Shown here: positions 33,012 through 44,662 of the stretch, piece by piece
Layout: every line of letters begins with the position of its first letter
Numbering within the stretch: the first letter of the stretch is position 1
Notes under the pieces: generated by a model
What the model saw: only the letters and a program-made list of their open reading frames with translations
Database searches by the model: none
Told to the model about the DNA's origin: nothing
Assembly: GCA_007115705.1 (NCBI GenBank)
Contig: QXEO01000550.1
Location: forward strand, 618,111 to 682,110
Source: Dactylis glomerata
Taxonomy: Eukaryota; Streptophyta; Magnoliopsida; Poales; Poaceae
Direction: 5' to 3'
DNA: 64,000 nucleotides
Program-made: the position numbers and the translations under genes

Positions 33012-33962
33012 TGATATGGGGTGGCCCGATCTTCTCGTGAGCGATGCGATGGTGATGATGGCAGCGGATGATTGTCGGGGATAACTTGGTGTCACCGATG
33101 AACTCTCCTCGCTTGAACCCTGATGCCAATGCAACAGCTCTCAAACCCTGTAGGATATTCACGACTCCACACACTTGCGCACGTAGCCGTCGACCACGAA
33201 ACGGTAGTTTGCAATCTACTGATTCCCAGTGGAACAACAGATCACACTAAACTTGCAGCAGTATATCACCAAATCCAGATGAATTGGTGCGAGGAATTCA
33301 GATGAATGCTTACAGCAGTTCAACGAAGTAATCTTTAGTCTAAACGTGGTCTAACCCTAATTGAGGGGGCGCCCAGGGCTACTTATAGGCGGCCGGGCGA
33401 CCTCAGCAAAGACCTGGCCCAAAACATGTCTGGTTTGGGCCCAAACTGACTCGGTTCGACTCAAACGGGTACATACCGACCCATATATGGGTTCGGCCTA
33501 ATTTTAGCACGCAGGCCATGTGTGTAGCGCGCCTTAGACGTGTAGACATCGTGTCGTAGGCAGTCCTAGTGCGCCATCACGTGCTCGTGCTCATCCAGAC
33601 TTGATCTTCTTCACGTGGTGATGTTCTCCATGCTTGTGGCGCCGGCCTCCCTCTCCTCCCTCGCGCTCTCTTGCTTGATCACCACGTCATGCTCCATGTG
33701 TTGCATCTCCTCGCTCCCTCGAACCCCTTCTTCTCCAATGAACCTGATCATACATATGAACAAAGACTTAGGCAGTATAAAATTCTCGTTACAATACATA
33801 TCAGATTCAGCAAGGAGTGAGTTCACCTGCTGTTGTAACAACTTAGCACGGGCTCGAGTAATTGGTCCAATCCGAATCTCATCATTGGACTTATCTTGAT
33901 CAGCAACAATAGGATCATCAATAGTAGGTGGAGATGGCTGTGTAGTAGGGATGTCCTCATCA
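33012..33962 (-). repeat. 5' LTR of B (951 bp)
   Basis: Partner of 25996-26942. It keeps an open frame (33611-33841) beyond the position where the 3' LTR copy stops, with NFILPKSLF and ending SMENITT. Confidence 0.93.
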
Positions 33963-33967
33963 GATTA

Positions 33968-35054
33968 CTATGGGGAAGATGACTATGCGGACGAGAACGA
34001 GGTGTCCGATGAGGTCCTCCAGCCACCTCTTGGTCTTCCGCGCGCCAATCACCCCCATGCACGACGCCATCAACGACCGCTGGTATGTGATGACGATCAT
34101 ATTGCTAAACTGAAATTAAATATTCCACCTTTTGAGGGACGTTGCAATCCCGATGCGTATCTCTCTTGGGAATTAGAAGTAGAACAACGTTTTGCATGTT
34201 TAGCTTATCCGAAAGATAAACGTGTTACTGCTGCTACTTGTGAGTTCACTAGTTTTGCTTCTATATGGTGGTCTGAATATTGTCGCGCACATCTTACTAA
34301 TCCACCTACTACTTGGGATGCTTTAAAACATGCTATGCGTACTCGTTTTGTACCTCCATACTACCAACGTGATTTGCTCAAAAAGTTAGCTCGTTTAGAA
34401 CAAGGCAAAAATTCTGTAGAGGAATATTATCAGGAATTACAAACTGGCATGATTCGTTGTGATATAGAGGAAGATAATGAGGCCTTACTTGCTAGATTTT
34501 TCGGTGGGTTAAACAAAGAGATTCAAACAATTCTTGAATATAAGGAATATAATACTATCAACCGTTTATTTCACCTTGCTTGCAAAGCTGAATGTGAAGT
34601 GCAGGATAGGAGAGCTGCGGCAGGAACTAACTTTTCTGCAGGGCGTTCTACTTCATGGGCACCAAGGACGCCGTATACGCCACGTACTCCTGCACCTTCG
34701 CCTTCACCGACCACACCATCAAGACCTTCTAGTGCTCCAGCGCCACCATCAACAAGGGGTGCTCCCGCTGGTCCTACCACAAGTTCTTCATCATCCATGG
34801 TGTCTACAGGGAAGACAAGTAAAGTGAAATGTCACAAATGCACAGGACTTGGCCATTATGCACGTGAGTGTCCAACTGATCGGGTGATGGTTGTTTTTGA
34901 GGATGGAGGATACGATTCAGCTAGTGACTATGATGAGGATACTTTGGCTCTCATTGCACATGAGGAACAACAAGCTGCAGCACCTACCGTGGCAGATTCA
35001 CAATATATGAGTGTGGAAGCTGCTGAACAATATCCTACATTGGTTGCACAGTGA
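33968..35054 (+). pseudogene. Gag of A, main part (right of insertion B)
   Basis: After the GATTA duplication the frame reads YYGEDDYADENEV. The Gag core follows (PPFEGRCNPDAYLSWELEVEQ, then RTRFVPPYYQRDLLKKL), then a Pro/Ser/Thr-rich linker and a CCHC knuckle, CHKCTGLGHYARECP. It ends at TGA (35052-35054) in a position where related elements read through into protease. That makes it a premature stop, probably a CGA to TGA change. About 367 codons. Confidence 0.85.
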
Positions 35055-36839
35055 GTTTTGAGTGTCCAACTCACTCAGGCTGAACCAAATCAGCGTCATA
35101 ATTTGTTCCATACAAAGGGAGTTGTCAAAGATCGATGTGTGCACATAATAATTGATGGAGGGAGATGCAACAACTTGGCAAGTCTAGAGATGGTCGAGAA
35201 GCTATCTATTACTACCCGCCCTCATCCTCAGCCTTATTACATTCAATGGTTCAACAACAGCGGCAAAGTTAAGGTAACACGTAGTGTTCGTGTGCATTTT
35301 TCTATTGCTGCATATGATGATTATGTTGAGTGTGATGTTGTTCCTATGCAAGCATGCGCCCTTTTACTTGGTAGACTATGGCAATTTGATAGAAATTCTG
35401 TACACCATGGTGCAACAAATTAGTATACTTTTGTTCATAATGATAAACCAATTGTGTTACTACCTATGTCTACTGAGAGTATTTTAAAAGATGATCTTGC
35501 TAGAGCTAGTAGGACGCACACTGAACAGAAAAAGATGAGCGAAAATCATATTATTGCTAAGGAAATTATGCCTTCAAAAAGTACTACTAAACCTGGACCT
35601 CAACATGCTCATGAAATTCGTTTGAAGAGTACTTGTTTACTGGCTAGCAAAACTGATATTTCTGAGATAGATGTACACACTACTGAATGTTATGCAATTA
35701 TTTGCATAGATACCTTGTTTTCATTTGAGAATATGCCTCCTACTTTGCCACCTGCGGTTGCTAACATTTTGCAGGAGTAGGACATTTTTCCACAAGATGT
35801 ACCACTAGGATTACCTCCTATTAGAGGAATAGAGCATCAAATTGATTTAATTCCTAGTGCTTCGGTGCCTAACCATGCGCCGTATCGTACCAATCCTGAA
35901 GAGACAAAAGAGATTCAGCGACAAATATAAGAACTTCTCGACAAAGGTTATATTCGCGAGTCTCTTAGTCCATGCGATGTTCCTATTATTTTGGTATCTA
36001 AGAAAGATGGTTCTTGGCACTTGTGTATTGATTGTAGAGCTATCAATAATATTACGATTTGATATCGTCATCCTATTCCTCGATTAGATGATATGCTTGA
36101 TGAATTAAGTGGCTCTACCATGTTCTCTAAAGTTGATTTGCGTAGTGGATACCACCAAATTTGTATGAAACTAGGCGATGAATGGAAAATAGCTTTTAAA
36201 ACTAAGTTTGGATTATATGTGTGGTTAGTAATGCCTTTTGGTTTAACTAATGCACCCAGCACCTTCATGAGATTAATGAACGAAGTTTTACATGCTTTTA
36301 TTGGCCGTTTTGTGGTGGTATACTTTGATGATATTCTCATATATAGCAAATCTTTAGAGGAACTTTTGGAACATCTACGTGTTGTTTTTAATGCTTTACG
36401 TGATGCACGCTTGTTTGGTAATCTTGCAAAGTGCACCTTTTGCACCGATCGAGTTGTGTTTCTTGGCTATGTTGTTACAGTGCAGGGTATTGAAGTTGAT
36501 CCCGCCAAGATTGAAGCTATTTCTAGTTGGCCGCAGCCTAAAACGGTCACACAAGTGCGGAGTTTTCTTGGTCTCACTGGATTTTATAGGCGCTTTGTGA
36601 AAGATTTTGGTTGCATTGCTGTGCCGCTGAATGAGTTGACAAAGAAAGATGTGCCCTTCACTTGGGGAGATCCACAGCAAGATGCTTTCCTGCTGCTGAA
36701 AGACAGGTTAACACATGCTCCATTACTCCAACTTCCTAATTTTAATAAAACTTTTGAGTTGGAATGTGATGCTAGTGGTATTGGGTTGGGAGGTGTGTTG
36801 TTACAAGATGGTAAACCTATCACATATTTTAGTGAAAGT
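35055..36839 (+). pseudogene. Protease, RT and first half of RNase H of A
   Basis: Protease block IIIDGGRCNNLAS, where B has GGS. RT carries PIILVSKKDGSWHLCIDCRAINN, the catalytic VVYFDDILIYS at about 36315-36350 and FLGYVVTVQGIEV. The RNase H start is ECDASGIGLGGVLLQ. In-frame stops occur at 35421-35423, 35778-35780, 35928-35930 and 36060-36062; several fit C-to-T changes (TAA, TAG and TGA in place of Gln or Arg codons). From 36093 a 249-codon frame is clean up to the insertion of D. Confidence 0.85.
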
Positions 36840-38235
36840 TGATACGTCCAAAACATATCTACTTTCTAAAACACTTTTGCTATTGTTTCTCCTCTAATTT
36901 GTGTGTTTTGAATACATCTAACACGGACTAACGCTGTTTTCAGCAGAATTGCTCTGATGTCTCATTTTTGTGCAGAAATCCGACTTTCAGGAAAAATCCC
37001 GGAAAATATTGCAAAAATTCTATTTTGCCAGAAGACCCACGGAGCCAGAAGGAGAGACGAATGGGGGCAGCGGCCTGGGCTCACCACCAGGGGGCGCGGC
37101 CCAGCCCTGGCCGTGCCCACCTGTGGTGAGGCCGCCTCGGCCGTCGCCTCGACCCCTCCTTCTGCCTACATATACCCTCTGACCTGAAAACAGCGGGGGT
37201 TCGACGTATTTCCCAGATAGACTTCCACTGTGCCTCAACCATCAGAAACCGCGATTCGGAACCAGAAACTCCATTCTGGCACCCTGCCGGGACGAGGATT
37301 TGGAGGAGATCTTCATCACCATCATCACCGACGTCTCTCCATCAACCATCCATGACTCCCCCATCCATGTGTGAGTAATTCCCGCTGTAGGCAAAGGGAA
37401 TGGTAGGGATTGGATGAGATCATTCATGTAATTTGCTATGAGATTGTTAGGGCATAGTGCCTAGTATCTTTATTTAGTGCTTATGACATTGTTGCAACTT
37501 GTTGTGCTTAATGCTTGTCACTTTGGGCCCGAGTGCCATGATTTCAGATCTGAACATGTTATTGTTTTATGATGACACTTGTTGTTTATGGTCTTACCTA
37601 CAAGTTGTATACACATATTGTTGTCCGGAACCCGAGGCCCCAAAGTGACAGAAATTGGGATAACCGGAGGGGATGGCTATGATGTGAGGATCACATGTGT
37701 TCACCGAGTGCTAATGCTTTGCTCTGGTACTTTATTAAAAGGAGTACCTTAATTACCAGTAGTTTCCCTTGAGGCCCTGCTGCAACAGGCTGGTAGGACA
37801 AAAGATGTCATCCAAGTTTCTCATTGCGAGCACGTACGACTATATACGGAACACATGCCTATGATTGTTAGTACTAGGATGCTTTATCATTATTTATCTG
37901 CAATGTCCATGTCTCACTGATTTCATGAATTATCTTATCCATGCAACGCCCGTAAATCCATCCCCATGCCTACAGTATTTTATCCTGCTGTTTACTATTG
38001 CTACTATTACCGCTTTTATTTTATTACTGTTGTTACTATTTCACTACTATCACCACTATAAAACTGTTGCTACTGATAAACCGCTGCGAGCAAGACTGTT
38101 TCCATGTGCAACTGAATTAACAACTCATCTGTTAAGGCTTATAAATATTCTTTGGCTCCCCTTGTGTCGAATCAATAAATTTGGGTTTTACTTCCCTCGA
38201 AGACTGTTGCGATCCCCTGTACTTGTGGGTCATCA
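36840..38235 (+). repeat. 5' LTR of D (1396 bp)
   Basis: Starts TGATACGTCCAAAACATATC and ends TTGTGGGTCATCA. The start TGATACGTC is typical of Athila-type LTRs of grasses. It contains the GC-rich hairpin at 37081-37129 and a stretch (about 37170-37300) that is missing in the 3' LTR. Confidence 0.9.
37081..37129. repeat. GC-rich 21-bp inverted repeat in LTR D, three copies in D
   Basis: Arms TCACCACCAGGGGGCGCGGCC and GGCCGTGCCCACCTGTGGTGA pair with about four mismatches around a short loop. Copies recur in the D interior (41349-41397) and in the 3' LTR (54781-54829). Confidence 0.8.
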
Positions 38236-38246
38236 AGACTATTTTC

Positions 38247-38263
38247 TGGCGCCGTTGCCGGGG
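38247..38263 (+). other. Primer-binding site of D
   Basis: TGGCGCCGTTGCCGGGG begins 11 nt after the LTR. It is the Asp-tRNA-type site typical of Athila elements. Confidence 0.85.
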
Positions 38264-38323
38264 AGCATAGCTTTATTTGTAAGTTCACTTTGGATTCATA
38301 TTGTTCGCTGCAATCCTTTCATC

Positions 38324-39724
38324 ATGGGTAAACCTCGTGATGGAAAAGTTGCTATATTGCCATCCACTACAAGAAGAGGTACGACTTTGAACACCTCTGT
38401 TGCTCTTGATTCACCATCTGTTATGAGTAAGTTCCTTACACCACCACATGCACACGCTACTGCTACTACTTCTGCTGAGTTTGAAAATGCCACTGATAAT
38501 TTAGATGATGCTTCTACTGTGCTTGATGAGAGTGGTTCACTAGGTTCCTTTTTAGATGCTACAATTGCTAGAGCTAAGTTGGGAAACACCACTGTTACAC
38601 CTGTTAGTTCACCTGAGTCTAGGGAGTGTCCTAGTGATGATTTTGATGATGCTTATATTAAGCTTGACGATGATTTTATTGCTGAAGCTCGTGCTACTCG
38701 TGATGCTAAAGCTGTTAAGGAACTTTTAGCGAGACGTGCTGTTAGATATATATTGTCTCCTGATCCTAAGTTTGCTGCTTCTCCCATAAATATTAGAGAC
38801 AAGGATTATGATTTCTCTTTAGATTTATCTTACATATCTATTGTTGAGCAAGAGCCTTTTTGTGGTACTGAGAATGAAAGTGCTATGGAGCACATGAATG
38901 AGCTTTCTACTTTGAGTAATTTGTTTTCTGATGATATTAAGCTTCGCACTTATTTTGTTGCTAAGATTTTTCCTTTCTCGTTGAAAGATGCAGCTAAAAC
39001 TTGGTTTAATAGTTTGTCTCCTGGATCTCTTAATAGTCCTATTGCTTTGGTTAATGCTTTCTTTCAGAAATATTTTCCTGCTAGTGCTCAACATGCTGCT
39101 GTGTAGAAAATCTTTGATTTTGAACAGGGAAAAGGAGAGATACTTCCTGAATCTTGGACAAGGTTTTGTTCTTTAATTAGAGCTTTGCCTAAAGAGCCAT
39201 TGCCTAAAAATGAACTCCTTGATATATTTTATAATGGACTAACTGATGAATCTAAGACATATCTGGATAGTTGTGCTGGTTGTGTTTTCAGGGAAAGAAC
39301 TCTGGCTGAAGCTGAAGAACTAATGGCTAAAATAAGCCGAAATCATGATGATTGGACTCTAGTTGAGCCAACACCAGCACCAACACCTGCGCCAGTTCCA
39401 GAGCCGACACCAAAGAAGAGGGGAAAGATTGAATTAAATGATGAAGTTATGAGGGAAGCCAAGAAATCTCTTAAGGAGAAAGGTATTAAGGCCGAAGATG
39501 TGAAGAATTTACCTCCTATAGAAGAATTATGTAAGCCAATTCCTCGCTCATCCACTATTGAGGTACACTCTCTCCAACGCTTTGATGATAGAGATATTCC
39601 TTACTCTAAACCTCCTGATCAATGCTTAGATGAGTTAGATAATTTTATTGTTAAGCAAAATAATTTTAATAGAATGGTGCAGAATCATTTGTTGGAAAAT
39701 TCTAGAGCTATTAACAAGTTGTAG
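38324..39724 (+). pseudogene. Athila-type Gag of D
   Basis: The frame starts MGKPRDGKVAIL after the primer site. It has acidic N-terminal blocks (DDFDDAYIKLDDDFIAEA) and then the Athila Gag core SLKDAAKTWFNSLSPGS...FFQKYFP. TAG at 39104-39106 interrupts it. The same frame goes on with KIFDFEQGKGEILPESW and LPKNELLDIFYNGL, a Pro-rich linker and EELMAKISRNHDDW, to the stop at 39722-39724. The stretch that opens upstream (37865-38323) is LTR and primer region, not Gag. It forms the particle shell. Broken, but closely recognisable. Confidence 0.8.
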
Positions 39725-40964
39725 GATATTGTGGAGAGAACCTCCAATGATGTGAAGATACTTGTTAAACATTTTCAAATGGTTCAGACTCAAATTGATC
39801 AGCTTACCAAGGTGCAAAAAGATTTGCTTGTTAATGCCGCAAGAGAAAAACAAGCGTGTGAAGTACGCACAAGAGGAGGTGCTACCACTCAAGACCCCTT
39901 ATATCTGAAGGACATCCTAAGAGGATCGAGCAAGATTCTCAACGCACTTCAAGTGATGATATTCCTTCCAAGAAAAAGAAGAAGAAGCATAAAACAACTG
40001 CGGAATCCTCTGAAGCAGGTAAGGATCCTAATAGTGTTTCTATTTCTGATGCTAAAACTGAACCAGGTAATGCTTTCGATAAAGAAGAAGTTGAAGAGGA
40101 ACCAGAAAAGATTGATAAGAATGCAAAGTACACCAAAGAAGACTTCATTGCCAACAAGCATGGTAAAGAGAGAGAACCTTGGGTATAGAAACCAATGCCT
40201 TTTCCTAGTAAGAAACACAAATCCAAGGAAGAAGAACACTACAACAGGTTTTGTGAATGGTTGAAACCTTTATTTTTGCAAATTCCTTTGACTGATGCTA
40301 TTAGAATGCCTCCTTATGCAAAGTATATGAAAGATATTGTTACTAACAAGAGGAAAATTCCTAATGAGGAAATTTCCACTTTACTTGCTAATTATTCTTT
40401 TGATGGTAAAGTTCTGGAGAAGCTTGGAGATCCAGATATACCAACTATTCCTTGCTCCATTAAAAATAACTATGTTAGAACTGCTTTATGTGATTTGGAG
40501 CCGGAGTTAGTGTCATGCCTTTTTCTCTTTATAAGAGACTTGATCTAGAAAAATTGGTATCAACTGATATATCTTTGCAAATGGCTGATAAGTCTACCAC
40601 TATTCCTATTGGTATATGTGAAAATGTTCCTGTTCAAGTTGCTAACAGTTGTTTGATATTAACTGACTTTGTTGTGTTGGAAATGCCTGAATTTGATAAT
40701 ATGTCTATTATTCTTGGGAGACCTTTTCTAAACACTGCAGGTGCTGTTATTAATTGCAATCAAGGAAAAGTAACCTTTAATGTCAATGACAAAGAGTATA
40801 CGGTTTATTTTCCCAAGAAGATTGATAGAAAGAATGCTCTAAATTCAATCAAGCATGTTGAGACCATTAGAGTTGGTCAAATTATTTGTTCAGAGCAAAA
40901 GCCCAAGGAAGAATATAAAATTGTTATGATTGGGACTATGCCTATCAAGGTCGAGGTAACATAA
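39725..40964 (+). pseudogene. Gag C-terminus and aspartic-protease-like region of D
   Basis: A helical VERTSNDVKILVKHFQ region is followed by a frame change near 39900, then a Lys-rich segment, a TAG at 40186-40188, and HYNRFCEWLKPLFLQIPLTDAI, typical of Athila. A one-base shift near 40500 separates this from VSVMPFSLYKRL, PIGICENVPVQV and MSIILGRPFLNTAGAVI, the Athila protease blocks. The active-site Asp lies at the shift. Not functional. RT is absent afterwards. Confidence 0.75.
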
Positions 40965-41793
40965 GCATAAAGTGAAGTGCAAAGTTTTTCCTCATATAGA
41001 ATTAGTTTGGTAACAAGACTTGATCAACCTTGTTAACAAAGTGATTTTATATGAATGAAACTTCGTTTTCACCGCATTTACTCTACCTCACTCATATTTA
41101 CTTTCACAATTTTGTTCCCTTTGTTAGTTACATGATTAGAATATCTTAGAGCTGCTGCATACTTGAGTTTGATTTGCTTGCAATCATTCCACTGTCGTTT
41201 TCCCGAGTTTTATCCTTTTATCGTTTTTCTGAAAAATCCTCGAAAATAAAGTTTCTCGAAAAATTCCAGAAAAATCTTTTTAAATTTTTATGTCAAAAAT
41301 GGGGCAGAGAGGCACCTGGGAGACCTCAGGGGGACCTGCCACGCCACCTCACCACCAGGGGGCGTGGCCCAAGCCTGGCCGCGCCCACCTATGGTGAGGG
41401 GGGGGCCTGGCCTCTAACTTATCTCTTCCTCCCCAGCTCTTTCTCTCTCCCAAAAACAACGACACACCAGCTCAAACTCGAGTTCTTGCTGCTCTCCATC
41501 TCGATTTTTCGATCTCCTTGCTCAGCCCATCATTGTTGCTGAGATTTGGAGCATTTGTTCTCCGGTATGTGACTCCTCCGCTTGTCCAAGTAGAATTTTG
41601 TTTAGTGAAGTATTTCTTGAGTATTTTAGCTCTATAGGTTACAGGTGAAATGAGTTTGCATGCTTGTTCTATTGCTTGGAAATGTTATTTTGATGCATGT
41701 TAGCTCTCTAGTTACTCCTTATAGTAGTTCCCTTCATGTGTTTGTTTCAAAATCATATTTTATGAGGTTTGTTAAAAATTTCAGAAAAGGGAG
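40965..41793 (+). other. Non-coding internal region of D, containing an LTR-like promoter module
   Basis: No coding frame. 41270-41400 resembles the LTR part around 36980-37130: an AAAATTCCAGAAAAAT-like stretch, then CACCACCAGGGGGCG and GGCCGCGCCCACCTATGGTGAGG with the same inverted repeat (41349-41397). A pyrimidine-rich run and the start of the second frame follow. Confidence 0.6.
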
Positions 41794-42918
41794 ATGGACA
41801 ACTACACCTATGGAGAAGTGTTTGAAGGAGAAGCACCAAGGTCATCAAGGCCTTCAAGATCCACTGCTCAATATAGGATATCTTACAATGAAGATCTTAT
41901 GGCACCAAACCTTGAGGGAGACGATGGAGATGCGCATCCATCCACCTTCCCTTGTGCTAATTTTTTGAGTGATGCAGGGATTCTTGATGATTTCTTGCTC
42001 CTTATTAACAGGGTTGGATTGACTACATACATGATGGATGAGAGTAATCAATATGCTATTCTCACAAAGATTTTTGTTGAAAGTTTTAAATTCACTAACT
42101 CTCATTTCAACCCTTCCATCGCATTTAAGATTTATGATAAGTCTATCACCATGTCTTTGGAGAGGTTTTGTAATATTCTAGGTATACCCATGTTTGGGAC
42201 AGTGAGGAAGATGCTACATCGGCCCACTGATTTGTTGGAGCTCTACCGAGGAGTGACCAATGATGATGACTGCACCGCACAGCGTGGCAAGATAAGAAAC
42301 ATTCAACTCCCAGCTATTAGATATTTTACTTACTATCTTGCCACTAGTGTACTTGGTAGAGGAAACACTAGCAATATCTCAAATTATCATTTAGCTTTCC
42401 TAGCAACCGCTCTTGATGTTAGCAGGAAGTATAACCTCGGTGCTATTATTGCTCGTCGCCTAGCCGCTAGGGGACCTACTTATGGAGGTATTATTGGTGC
42501 GCGCATTGTTGCTGCTCTTGAACTTCTTATTGCTCTTCATGATATATTGTTGACTCCACAGAGGCTTGATCTTGCTGCCATGAAGCTCCATCATTTTGTT
42601 ACAGCTAACTCTTGTGCAGGGAAATTAGTTTATAGAATGTTATTTACAGATGGAGAGGAAAGGGAAATGCCCTTGCCACAACCTAGTTTGTTCAGTATTG
42701 ATAACAGGCCATGGTAACGCACGAAGGAGGAGTTGGACGAGCAGCTTAGGTTGCTCGGCTTCCACGTTCAGCACGGCGTGGTAGACCAGGAGGAAGAGGA
42801 GGCATCTGCTGATCACTACACGACATACTACCCCGGGGCGTCCTCGAGCTCGTACCAGGATGATGGTACTTCTTCGTCACACTTTGGAGGTGCCACCTCG
42901 TGGCCGAGTTGGGATTGA
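41794..42918 (+). pseudogene. Second frame of D, plant transposon protein of Athila-type elements
   Basis: 375 codons with one TAA at 42715-42717. Starts MDNYTYGEVFEGEAPR. The body contains SLERFCNILGIPMFG, a conserved RNIQLPAIRYFTYYLATSVLGRG and FTDGEE. The tail after the stop is acidic and Ser/Tyr rich (LRLLGFHVQHG, then YYPGASSSS). I recall similar proteins in Athila-like elements, annotated only as putative plant transposon protein. No RT, integrase or clear membrane segment is seen, so the role is unknown. It occupies the place where pol would be, behind an LTR-like promoter module. Confidence 0.6.
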
Positions 42919-42940
42919 TCTCCACTTAGGCCAAAAGCCT

Positions 42941-42956
42941 AAGCTTGGGGGGAGGT
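42941..42956 (+). other. Internal polypurine-like tract of D
   Basis: AAGCTTGGGGGGAGGT shortly after the second frame nearly copies the true polypurine tract AAGCTTGGGGGAAT at 54526-54539. Confidence 0.6.
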
Positions 42957-43221
42957 ACGCCGACTATTCACTCATCTACATATCATATTTTATCGGTCCT
43001 TTGTATATCCATGTTTCGCTTTCTTTATTGTTCTCGTTCTTATTTCTCCTTTCCAAAACACAAAAAGACCAAAAATATTTTTGTTGTTTCTCTTCATTTG
43101 CCTTTTTAAGTTTCTAGCTTTGGTTTGCTTTATTTTTTATTTTCGGTTTGAAGTTTGAAAAATCTAAAAATATTTTGCTTTGTTTGCTATTTCCTTCTGT
43201 TCTTGTTTCAAAAATCGAAAA
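42957..43221 (+). other. Non-coding 3' region of D
   Basis: AT-rich sequence up to the truncated end of C. Nothing recognisable. D continues at 45584. Confidence 0.5.
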
Positions 43222-43707
43222 CCCACGAGCGTTGCGGTTGTATTGCCGCGGACGGCCAGGTGCAGGTTGTTGGACCTCATCCTCGTCGAGCTCGTTTTCA
43301 TCTTCGAACTCGTTTGCCCCCTCGTCAGCAGCATATCCGTCGTGGGTGGCCGCCTCCGTAGCGGCCGCAGCAGCGGCCGCGGCTATAACGGTACCCGCAG
43401 ATGGCGGTATGAGAGGAACGCGGCGAGCACGTGGTACAGGGATGCCCGGCTGTGGCAGTGGTGGTAAACGGGCCAGGACTTCCTGGAACCGGGCGTTGAG
43501 CTTGGTATTGAAGGATGCCTCAAGACCAACCATCTTGTCCATCGCATCAGAAAGCTTGGAATCAACATCACCCAAGCATGTGTCCACATCTTGTGCACAC
43601 CCCACCAACAGCCGAGTGAAGTGGGCATGCAACTCTGCATTAGTCATCTTCTCCGGATCAACATCATCCTTCATGGTTCCTGTCATGGTTAGCGTAGAAG
43701 CAAGCAC
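43222..43707 (-). pseudogene. Gag N-terminus of C
   Basis: The frame (likely start MTGTMKDD) reads LHAHFTRLLVGCAQDVD, then a coiled-coil-like DAMDKMVGLEASFNTKLNARFQEVLARLPP. A run of Ala (GTVIAAAAAAAATEAAT) and an acidic ENELDEDEVQQPAPGRP follow, the position matched by DENEVSDEVLQPPLG in A. It is cut at about 43222, and sequence beyond belongs to D. Confidence 0.7.
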
Positions 43708-44643
43708 AAATATATATACCTACGCACTACGGAATTTGGTGGAATCACGCGTAATCCGTCAAGTGGTATACAAAGCTCTTACAAGTTCTTACCAAACAGG
43801 AGGAAGGTGATATGCAACCAGCAAGGATCAGCGACTCCCAAAATTGCACAAAGCGATTACCAGGTGTCGATACAAAGCACGTGCAGAAATATGTGGAGCT
43901 GTAGGAAGGCTTATATGGTAGCAAAAACAGTAAATATCAAAACAGCAATGCAATGTTGAAAGAATGCTCAACCACGGTACTGTGCTGGTCCTAGGCTATA
44001 CCGGGCTAGAGACACGAGCCGAGAACACTAAGAAAGTCACGGCGTGGCACAACAAGCAGAAAGAGACAGCTCCAAAGCACGTCGAAAACAGAGTTCGTAT
44101 GCAAAAGTTATGGCCAGTTGAAGTTTGCTGTCGAAAACCGTCAAAAACTGATGAAATTGTCCAATTCGGACTAAATTCGGACTGGACTAGTAGGCACGGG
44201 TCAACCCGACTTGGATGCGGATTTGACTTTTTTTTTTGGTCTTCTTCTTCCTCTTGACTGGCGACCGAAACCTAACTCACGGACTCTAAAAAAGGCACGG
44301 ATGAAATTGGGAGGAACGAACAAAATCTTATGTGAAGGCGGTGGCGGAAGTATATGGCGTGGTGGCGGAAGGATATGGTGGAGTAGTGGTGCAAGCGTGC
44401 GGCGGCGGGACTATGGTGATTCGAACTCGAAACTCTAAAGGAACAGACACTAAGACCAGCAACTTGACACGCGGATGCAGACACAAATTTAACGATGCAA
44501 ACTAAAAAGACAATGCAAAGGCTCGGACGGTTTATGGGACGAGATGATCTAAACCCTAACTGTATTTTTTGGCTTTTTCGTGGTTTATTGGTATGAACAC
44601 AGATGCAATCTAAACTACGAAAATAGTAAATCTCACCGAGCAA
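43708..44643 (-). other. Untranslated leader of C
   Basis: Non-coding stretch between the gag start and the primer site at 44644-44660 (TGGTATCAGATTTCAGG on the minus strand, 2 nt inside the LTR). Confidence 0.65.
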
Positions 44644-44662
44644 CCTGAAATCTGATACCACT

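Larger units (their letters stand above)
25996..33962 (-). mobile_element. Nearly intact CRM-like Ty3 element B (7967 bp)
   Basis: Two LTRs of 947 and 951 bp that differ at only about a dozen places by eye, a Met-tRNA primer site, one long gag-pol frame and a G-rich polypurine tract. GATTA target duplications lie at 25991-25995 and 33963-33967. It is the least damaged element in the window. It is inserted in gag of A, a relative with similar LTR ends. Confidence 0.95.

Noticed and set aside
37865..38323. Start of a 413-codon frame that runs into gag of D
   Set aside because: The first 150 or so codons are LTR and primer-site sequence and recur in the 3' LTR. Gag starts at 38324.
43148..43810. 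220-codon plus-strand frame
   Set aside because: Antisense shadow of gag of C. Its Ala/Ser runs come from the poly-Ala coding stretch.
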